NCBI GenBank assembly: GCA_003116875.1
Contig: BCKT01000002.1
Span: 806,001-870,000 of the forward strand
Reading direction: 5' to 3'
Source of the DNA: Takashimella koratensis
Taxonomy: Eukaryota > Basidiomycota > Tremellomycetes > Trichosporonales > Tetragoniomycetaceae
DNA length: 64,000 nt
The notes under the pieces are model-generated. The model worked only from the letters and a program-made list of their open reading frames with translations. It was not told where the DNA came from and did no database searches. This document shows, piece by piece, positions 57,390 to 64,000 of this stretch (positions are counted from its first letter, which is position 1; every line of letters begins with the position of its first letter). Position numbers and translations under genes: made by a program.

Positions 57390-60369
57390 GGTTATGAGTG
57401 ACGGTGAGGAAAGGCGATGACCGCTTCACTTGGTTGTGTCTACACTCAACAATCAGCCGCGGTCTCGTGACGTCGAGCCCCCCGGGTGAAACCAATGTGT
57501 GGGAACGCGTGGGCCCGATCGACGTTGGGCGGGGGAGCGGCAGAGTCGTGACGACTGAGCGGGCAATCGGGTGCGGACAGGGGCAAGGAAATGAAGTAAC
57601 GAGGTGACGAGGGGGCGAGGACCAATAGATGGAGAGTCTCAAGTGCGGGAAGGAAAGGTTGATCACAGGTGCTTTAAGCTCGGCGATTCGAATGAATTGC
57701 AGATCAGGTCTGCGGTCGGCTCCCAGGTTATAAAGTTGGTCCCGTGACGTCGGAGCCAGAAGGGCAGGATGAGGACGCTTGGCGCGGATAAGAACAAGGC
57801 GAGGTAAAAGTTGATGAGTGGTGGGAATCGGTAGCTGCGGCCACCATCGGCATGGCGTACTGATCGGCCCAAAGGCAAAGGTGGAGAAGCCGATGGAATG
57901 AGGCGTGAGTGAGATGAGACGTAGGGTAGAGACAGTCGGATGTAAGAGGTGGGGTGGGAGGTCTGGCGATTCAAAGTTTGTTGGTACGTGCCGGCCGAGC
58001 GGTGGGTACCTGCCTCTGGGCTCGAGCTGGGGGAAGAGAAGGTTGCGCAAGGGAAGGAGGAGGCGTTGAGCAAGATTAAGAACGGAGAAATCGGGAAGAT
58101 GAACGGCGAGGAAAACGGGAAACGGAGAACAGATGGTTAGCGGGTAATGGTGGTGTGTGTTTTTTACACTGGGCTCCAACTGCAACCAACGTCGGCAGGA
58201 TGCGATCTCGCGCAACGCAACCGGAAGCAGAAAAGATGCCGATGAGGGGTCGGCTGGAGCAGGAGGAAAGAAAGGCTGTAGCTTGACTCACTGTGTTCCG
58301 TAACTTTGGGACGCTGTGACGAGAATGGACAGGCGGCTAGGGTCGGTTCTCGCGAAAGGGCAAGCTATTGGAACAGCACTAAGAAAGGGTATAAAAGATG
58401 CGAGAGGGAAGGGGGAGGGGTGAGGGGAGGGGGGTGTTAATAGGGGAGTTATGGATGGAAAGGTTGAGGATGTAGATGTAGATGTAGCCCGACGGCGGCG
58501 AGATCGAGCAGGGGGTTGGGTGGTGGGTGGTGGATGGTGATGGAGTGTGGAGGTGTGGAGGCTGATGATGACGGGGTTAATTGAGCGAGCGCGACAACCG
58601 GTACTCACCGAAAGTCAGGGTTAGGGGGTTGGGACTGGGACTGGGATTGGGCGCGAACTGGGGCAAAGAAGGTTTGCGAGGAGAGGGAAGGACGGGGAGG
58701 AGGCGGAGAGGGGCTGGGAGGGGGAGGAGGATGAGGAGGATGAGGGGGAGCAGAGGAGGATATAGGAAGAGTCGTGTAGGTTGAGGGTGGGGTAGGGGGA
58801 GATGAAGAGGATACAGGGCGAGATCAGAGGAGAGGGAGAGGGGGACGGGGATGAGAGGGCGAGGGGGAGGGAAGAGGCGAGAGATCAGACGAGCAGAAGT
58901 CAGTGGAACAAGCAAGAACGAGCAAGAACGAGGGGACAAGGAGGCGATGAAAAAATACCGGCATGGGCGGGGGCGGGGAGGGCAGACGTGACTATGACTA
59001 TGACTGGCTGACTATGGGCTGACTGACCTGCATCTCTGACCAGACCAACAAGAGGGAGGACAGAGCCCAGATGGAGATTGACAGGGATCGAGACGAGGGG
59101 GAGTACGACGCTCGAGAGACCAAAGTGTGACGATCTTCTCGCTGCTCTTGGATACTCTGCGTGTCGGAGCGTATCAGCGAATCAGAGAATCAGCCAAACC
59201 GCCGTCTCACCTCACTCGTCATTCTCGGTTGCACGACCCCTGCACATCCACCCACCCACCCCACAACTCACTCGTGGTCCCCCGCGTCGACGCCTGGCCT
59301 GGGTTCACTGGATCCACACGGTCCACTGGATCCCTTGCTTCCGCTGGGTCCATACGATCCCATCTGCATCCGCGCGGAACAGACTACGCGGCACCTCCTT
59401 ACCCAGTCCAAGATCGTCGTTTCTCCCTTCGGGTCTGTTTTGTGCATACATACATACTTGCAGTTGATGACATTGATACTCCTCACTCTTGGATCAAGAA
59501 AAACCACTTTCCTGTCGACTCTTGGTCCGCCAAGACTGCCTGTCGCCTGTTACTTGTGCTCATTCATACTCCTTGGCCGTGCACGCTGCACTGTGCACAG
59601 TGCACGGTGCGGTTAGACGAGGAACGACCTCGTCAGTCGTAATTAGGCCGAGGGACGTCGGGGCACGGGAGAAGGGGGAATTGGGGGTTCCTGTACCAAA
59701 AAGAAAATGAGCGACGGCAGCGCCTAGGCTCCACCGGGTATTTTCATTTGGTGGAACCGTGCTAAGCCGCAGTCTGCACTTCAGCCTGTCGCCTATCCCC
59801 CGCGTCATACCTGCACCCCTGGCCCTCTCGCCCCTTGCGCATCCCCTCGGCGGGCTGGTCATTCTTCTCCGCGCGCGCTATGACGTGGTTGCGTGACATA
59901 AGACGCGGCAATGGGCTTGGGTATCATCTCCCACCGCTTGCACCATTACGCACCACGATTCATAATTGGTTCCCATGGTCACTACAGAGCGGTAGGAATC
60001 AGGCGGTGGCCGCGGGCATAAGGAAAAGATATATCACACGAGCAAAGGTTGGGTCAAACGCCGCAAAGTAAGCAGGAGCTACAGGGTGTTGCTTGCTTGG
60101 TTGGTATGCATGTCGTCGGTGTAGGCCTGCATGAGGATGGTCGTGTGGATGGTGCGTCTTCCCGTTCCTGTTTCCCACACTGGTCTTAGTCAGTACAGAC
60201 ACTCCTCACTCAATTCTTCAAATATCAATGACCGTCTAGTCAAACATGCGATACATGGCTTTATGGACATGGTAGATGACTATCAACATGCGCCCATTCT
60301 AGCACCTCCAGCACTACCTCTTCTTCCTGCCCTCCTACCTCACCCCACCTCAGCCATTTACACCTTGCA
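57390..60369. other. 3 kb gene-free region upstream of the Zn2Cys6 gene
   Basis: It lies between the Zn2Cys6 start and the NAB2 stop. It contains purine-rich plus-strand sequence (about 58370-58900, pyrimidine-rich on the gene's sense strand), a perfect 18-nt palindrome (59587-59604) and three overlapping open frames at 59078-59642 that share no coding hallmark. A long regulatory leader is likely. No RNA gene is recognised. Confidence 0.5.
59587..59604. promoter_or_regulatory. Perfect 18-nt palindrome
   Basis: TGCACTGTGCACAGTGCA is its own reverse complement with no spacer. It could be a dimer binding site or a chance inverted repeat. Confidence 0.35.
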
Positions 60370-62583
60370 CTAGCTAGTCACTTGCAGCTCGCTCTCTGGC
60401 ATTGCCGCCGCCGTCGCCGCCGCTGACCCCGGTTTAAACTCGTTCGCAGCCGGGTTGAGCTCGGCCGATCCAACTGCCGGTCCAGGCGTCGACGTCCCAG
60501 CCGCTGCGGTGGTTCCAAATTTCTTACTGATCTGCATCCCACCTCCGATCTTGACCGAACCGCCGGGGAGACGACGAGATGCCGGGTGTGTAAACTTGCA
60601 ATCGGCTAGAGTCGTTTACACCAGAGTCAGCAGGTGATCAATACGTACAGCCAAACGCCACGATCGTCGAGATCGCGATCTCAACTTTGTTGTCGTTGCC
60701 GCATCTCAAATTCCAGTGACTCACCTCTCGTGCACCTCTCTCCATATCGACACGGTCGCTCAGTTCTCACGTCATCCAGCATCCCATTCATTCCCTTCGC
60801 CCCAGGCCCAGCGACGACTACCTCGAGGTCGTCATCTAAGTCGGTGGCACTCGACGCTGGCGCCCCGGATTTTCCGGCACTCAGCGCAGGTGGCGGGATC
60901 GGATTACCCGCCTCGTCCTCGTGTCGGTACTGGCATGTCGGGTTGGTGCAATGTTGGTACTTGCACAACATCCGACTCGGTCCCGCAGATGCACCGAGCA
61001 CCGCGGCAGGGCTCACGTGGCTCTTAATACACTCGGCATCCTTACACCCTTTGCCCAGCTCGCACGGTTCCTCAGACAACACCATGCCCGTCTTCTCGTC
61101 CGCCGCGGGGCTCGGGTGAGAGTAGGGGCATCGCGCGTTGCTGCATGCGACCGAGAATTTACACAACGCCGTGGAAGATGGTTTCTCGGGGATCGCACCA
61201 ACCGCGCCGTCGGGTTTCGGAGCGAGTGTGGATACCGCGTGACTGCCGAGTTTGGTTCCTGGGGGTAACTTGATAGGCGCAGGCGGCCGAGAGGTTGGGC
61301 GCACAGGTCGGACAGGCTGGTTCGGCTGGTTCTGCCTTGGTCAGTATCTACAAAGGCATTACCGAAACACAAGGAACTCACCTGGGGAGCCATGAGCCTC
61401 ATCTGCTCAGCCATCTGCGCCATGTTCGCCTGCATCGCCATCATCTGCATCATCATCTCCTGCTGGCCAGGCATGAACGGTGCGCCAAAGCCCGGCAGCA
61501 TCCCGAACTGCTGTTGCTGCTGGTTTTGCGGCGGTCGGAAGCCTGTAAAGATCAGCACGATTTTGGTTCCCTTTCCACGCAATCAAACTGAATCCAACTT
61601 CCACATACCTGGGCCGGGAGGGCCAGGACCCATACGTGGGTTTGCCGCGCCGCGCACGTTCATCCCCCTCGGTCCCGAGGGTGGCCTGTTCGGCATACCC
61701 GGTGCGATCCTATCTGCCAAGCTCCGTCCCTGCTGCGACATGCCCCTTGGCCCAGACGGTGGCCCTCCCATCCCTCCAGCACCCATCCCACCTGATCCAT
61801 TCGAAACGTGTCGCTTGTTCTGTTCGTCGCCTCCTCCAGACTCGAACTTGCGCTTCGTCCCTTCGATCGCTGAACCAAAGATCCGAGATGCGCCAGGTCC
61901 CGTGGGCGGGGCTCGTGGTGGTGCCGCCGAAACGGATTCAGTCGTTGGCGCTGATACGGGCTCCGGTGCGACTTCTGTGGCGGGTGCAGGGGCAGCCGTT
62001 TGAGGCTCAGGAGCTCGGATCCGTTCGGCAGCAGAGAAGAGCCAGTCGAGGAATCCACTCTCTACGGGGTCAGCAGGGGAGGTGTTGGCGTAGCTTACCA
62101 AAATCGGACCCAACCACTGAAAAGTGTCAGTGCGAGTTGACTTCATCATGTGCTCCTACAACTCACAGTCTTCCATCTCCGTCTGAATACGTTCTTCTGG
62201 GTGTTAGTGACAGGTAAAGTTGAGAGATGGCGTTCACATACCTCGAGAGCTGCCATTTGCTGGACGATAGTTAGCATCGGCTGGGTAGATGGGTGGCAAC
62301 AAAGCAACTCACCGATCAAGACGGAAAGATACTCCGCCATAACAAGGTCTGGACGGGGGAGTCAGCTTACGCTCCACTCTATACCTTAGTCAGTGGAGAC
62401 ATACCATCAGACTCTGCCCATTCTCTGCGCTCGAGCTCTTGTTGGATGTTGGCCTGTAAGGAAGAAGGAACAGTCAGCAACAAACTGAACTAGGAGAACT
62501 TGTGAATTCGATCAAGGGGTAAGGGGGATAGCGCTCACCTGCAATCGGCTAGATTGCTCTGCTGTCAAAGCTTCGGCGGCCAT
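60370..62583 (-). CDS. NAB2: NAB2/ZC3H14-type nuclear poly(A)-binding protein
   Basis: It binds poly(A) tails and helps control mRNA length and export. The start MAAEALTAEQSSRLQ (62583) is followed, over several tiny exons, by ANIQQELERREWAESD, MAEYLSVLIG and VFRRRWKT, an N-terminal helical (PWI-like) domain as in yeast Nab2. Then come a Gly/Pro/Met-rich middle (SQQGRSLADRIAPGMPNRPP) and a Gln/Met-rich part (QQEMMMQMMAMQANMAQMAE). Four CCCH fingers follow: CKFSVACSNARCPYSH, CELGKGCKDAECIKSH, CKYQHCTNPTCQYRH and CRYGERCTRADCKFTH. The last is split by an intron. The tail is Ala/Pro-rich and ends at 60370. Eight or so introns. The finger number is lower than the seven in yeast and nearer the five of animals. 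Confidence 0.9.
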
Positions 62584-63155
62584 TTTGAATGATGTGAGGG
62601 GTAAAGGTGTAGGATAAGACGAGAAGGTCGAACTCGAGGTTGATGTCGAGGTCGATGGTGGATGGATGGATGAAGAATGGGAAGAGACGAAGTGATGAGG
62701 TTTGAAAAGCACCGGCAGACTTTGAACACTGGAGTGGGCGGTTACGTAATGATTTTTGGCACGTGACCCTCTACCCCAGGGCGGAGCGGCAACTACAATA
62801 AGGAAAGCGGTTTCACATGGGACGTACATGTTTCGTTGAGTAAATAGAGCAACCAGCGACCAAGCAGCAAAGTCACTCGATTCGGACTCTCCTCTCTCTA
62901 AACAGCGGCACAGCGGCACAGCGGCACAACTCCAACACTCACCCCTGCTGCCCCTGCTAACCCCCTCCAGGACAGCACGCGCATCTTCATTTTGGGCCCT
63001 TCCTTTCCCCTTGCCCCAACACCTTTCTAGGGTCCACGCATTGGTCGCTTCTTGCTCTTGCAGTATATATACCCTTGGCCCCCTGGTTACGGATTAACCC
63101 ATTCCACGTCGCAACGATCGCCCAGCAGTATCACAGTCTACTCCTCAGTCTACCA
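62584..63155. other. Divergent promoter region NAB2 / coiled-coil gene
   Basis: About 570 bp of shared upstream sequence. It contains TATATATA at 63064-63071 and the non-coding part of exon 1 of the coiled-coil gene. The exon's last base is the A of the split start codon (63155). Confidence 0.55.
63064..63071 (+). promoter_or_regulatory. TATA box of the coiled-coil gene
   Basis: TATATATA about 85-90 bp upstream of the end of the short first exon of the right-edge gene. Confidence 0.5.
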
Positions 63156-64000
63156 GTGAGTCAAGTCGCCTTCTCTCCCTCCTCCCTGCCTGTCTCGGCT
63201 CACCTCCACAGTGTCACTCGCCGTCTCCCCTTCCGATGCATCCCCACTAGCCACCCGATCCCGGCCTCAACCACCTGGCCGATCCAAACGCAACTCATTC
63301 ACCCCCAGCCCTCGCGCTGCCCCCTATGGGACCGTCGAGGACTTCCTCGCCCTTGCCCAGGTCTCACCGAGTAAAGGCGACGGAACGCTCGGTGGGCTCA
63401 GGGAGAGGACAGAGGACGAATTAGCAAGAGCAGGTAGAGAGGAGTTGCAGGTTGCGCTCAGGTCGGAATGGTCAGAAAAGGACAAGGTGAGTCAAAGTGT
63501 GGGATATGAGTAGAGAATGAGGAGAGATTGAGGTTAAATGTGGACTTGAGAACGGAAGGTTACTGATGACGGGTTTCGATGAGGGTAGATTGCGGAAGAG
63601 CTCGAGGAGTTACAAGCGACTTGCGACTCGTTACGTAGCAAATTCGATGAAGTTGGGAAAGTGAACCAGGCGTTACAGGCCCGAAACGACGAGGCATTCC
63701 AAGAACAAGTAAGCGAGAACAGGGAAAACATGTAGGTGACAGGATGTGCTGATCGTGGTTGGCAGAACCGACTAGAAGCAGAGCTAGAGACGAGGGAGGA
63801 TTTGTTGGATCGATTAAGGAAGCGTGTGACGGAGGCAGAGAGGCAAATTCGAGAAGGCCAGAGGCGGTACCTCGAGCAAGTGAGTAGAAAGTTTTTAGAC
63901 GGCGGCGCTTGGTTGCGGTGACACGCCCTGACGTTTCTCCAGGACCGCGCATTCGATGCCGAGCGTCAGGCGATACAGGCAGAACAACAGCACCTTCAAC
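63155..64000 (+). CDS. Coiled-coil protein with intron-split start codon (3' end off the window)
   Basis: I do not recognise this protein. Joining CTACCA (exon 1, ending at 63155) to TGTCACTCG (exon 2, from 63212) creates ACCATGTCA, which starts MSLAVSPSDASPLATRSRPQ. Exon 2 has no other Met. The intron (63156-63211) is a normal 56-nt GTGAGT...CACAG. The N-terminus is Ser/Pro/Arg-rich, then GTVEDFLALAQVSPS. From EELQVALRSEWSEKDK onwards it is a continuous coiled coil over further exons (IAEELEELQATCDSLRSKFD; NRLEAELETREDLLDRLRKR; ERQIREGQRRYLEQ; DRAFDAERQAIQAEQQ) and runs off the window. A cytoskeletal or septation-type scaffold is possible but unproven. Confidence 0.75.
63156..63211 (+). other. 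Intron inside the start codon
   Basis: This 56-nt GTGAGT...CACAG intron lies between the A and the TG of the only available initiator for the downstream frame. Confidence 0.65.

Noticed and set aside
59078..59642. Three overlapping plus-strand frames of 129-171 codons
   Set aside because: All three frames are open at once, which reflects base composition rather than coding; no domains.

Overview
This 64 kb window is fungal nuclear DNA, most likely from a basidiomycete yeast or Tremellomycetes-like Agaricomycotina species. Nearly every gene is interrupted by very short GT-AG introns (many 31-60 nt) with CTAAC/CTGAC-type branch sites. Genes are dense and sit on both strands, and promoters are pyrimidine-rich. 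The housekeeping genes are recognisably fungal: GCN5, VAC8, SVF1, ALE1, NAB2, RSC7 and ubiquitin-L40. I found no tRNA, rRNA, transposon, CRISPR array or bacterial feature. Gene models were spliced by hand; start and stop positions are firm where stated, while some internal exon edges may be off by a base or two.

Layout. 1-1951 (-): 5' part of a Zn2Cys6 transcription factor, divergent from a PHAF1/UPF0183 gene (2107-3254 +). 3387-6343 (+): GCN5 acetyltransferase with an unusually acidic N-terminus. 7421-8229 (+): small acidic orphan. 8358-10356 (-): spartin/senescence-domain protein. 11197-13485 (-): ALE1-type MBOAT acyltransferase, divergent from KAE1 (13944-15629 +). 15973-17112 (-): ubiquitin-RPL40, divergent from a mitochondrial enoyl-CoA hydratase (17649-18947 +). 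19145-22117 (-): RSC7/NPL6, divergent from a GPI-anchored exo-1,3-beta-glucanase (23842-25982 +). 26576-28872 (-): MFS transporter. 31443-34171 (-): VAC8, divergent from MMTAG2 (34740-36091 +). 36507-38202 (+): SVF1. 39229-42142 (+): AT-hook protein with a His/Gln-rich tail.

The most unusual part is 42573-50694 (-): six head-to-tail genes (called A-F here) encoding uniformly small (181-205 aa) helical proteins that I do not recognise. Their sequences are strongly diverged, but they share an N-terminal [DE]-x-W-L-like helix, a Trp-centred second helix, a phase-0 intron at the same place (exactly 35 residues after the WxxW motif in A, E and F, 34 in B), a Ser/Thr/Pro-rich linker and a C-terminal heptad motif. 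This looks like a tandemly expanded, fast-evolving and possibly lineage-restricted family.

After the array come a steroid 5-alpha-reductase-like gene (51175-52503 -), a second, full-length Zn2Cys6 factor (53286-57389 -) with a 3 kb upstream region, NAB2 (60370-62583 -), and divergently a coiled-coil protein running off the right edge. The start codon of that last gene appears to be created by splicing (A at 63155 joined to TG at 63212). Functionally the window mixes chromatin and transcription (GCN5, RSC7, AT-hook, two Zn2Cys6 factors), RNA and tRNA biology (NAB2, MMTAG2, KAE1), membrane and lipid functions (ALE1, SRD5A-like, spartin-like, SVF1, VAC8) and cell-wall or transport functions (glucanase, MFS). 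No pathway-level cluster is evident apart from the tandem family.
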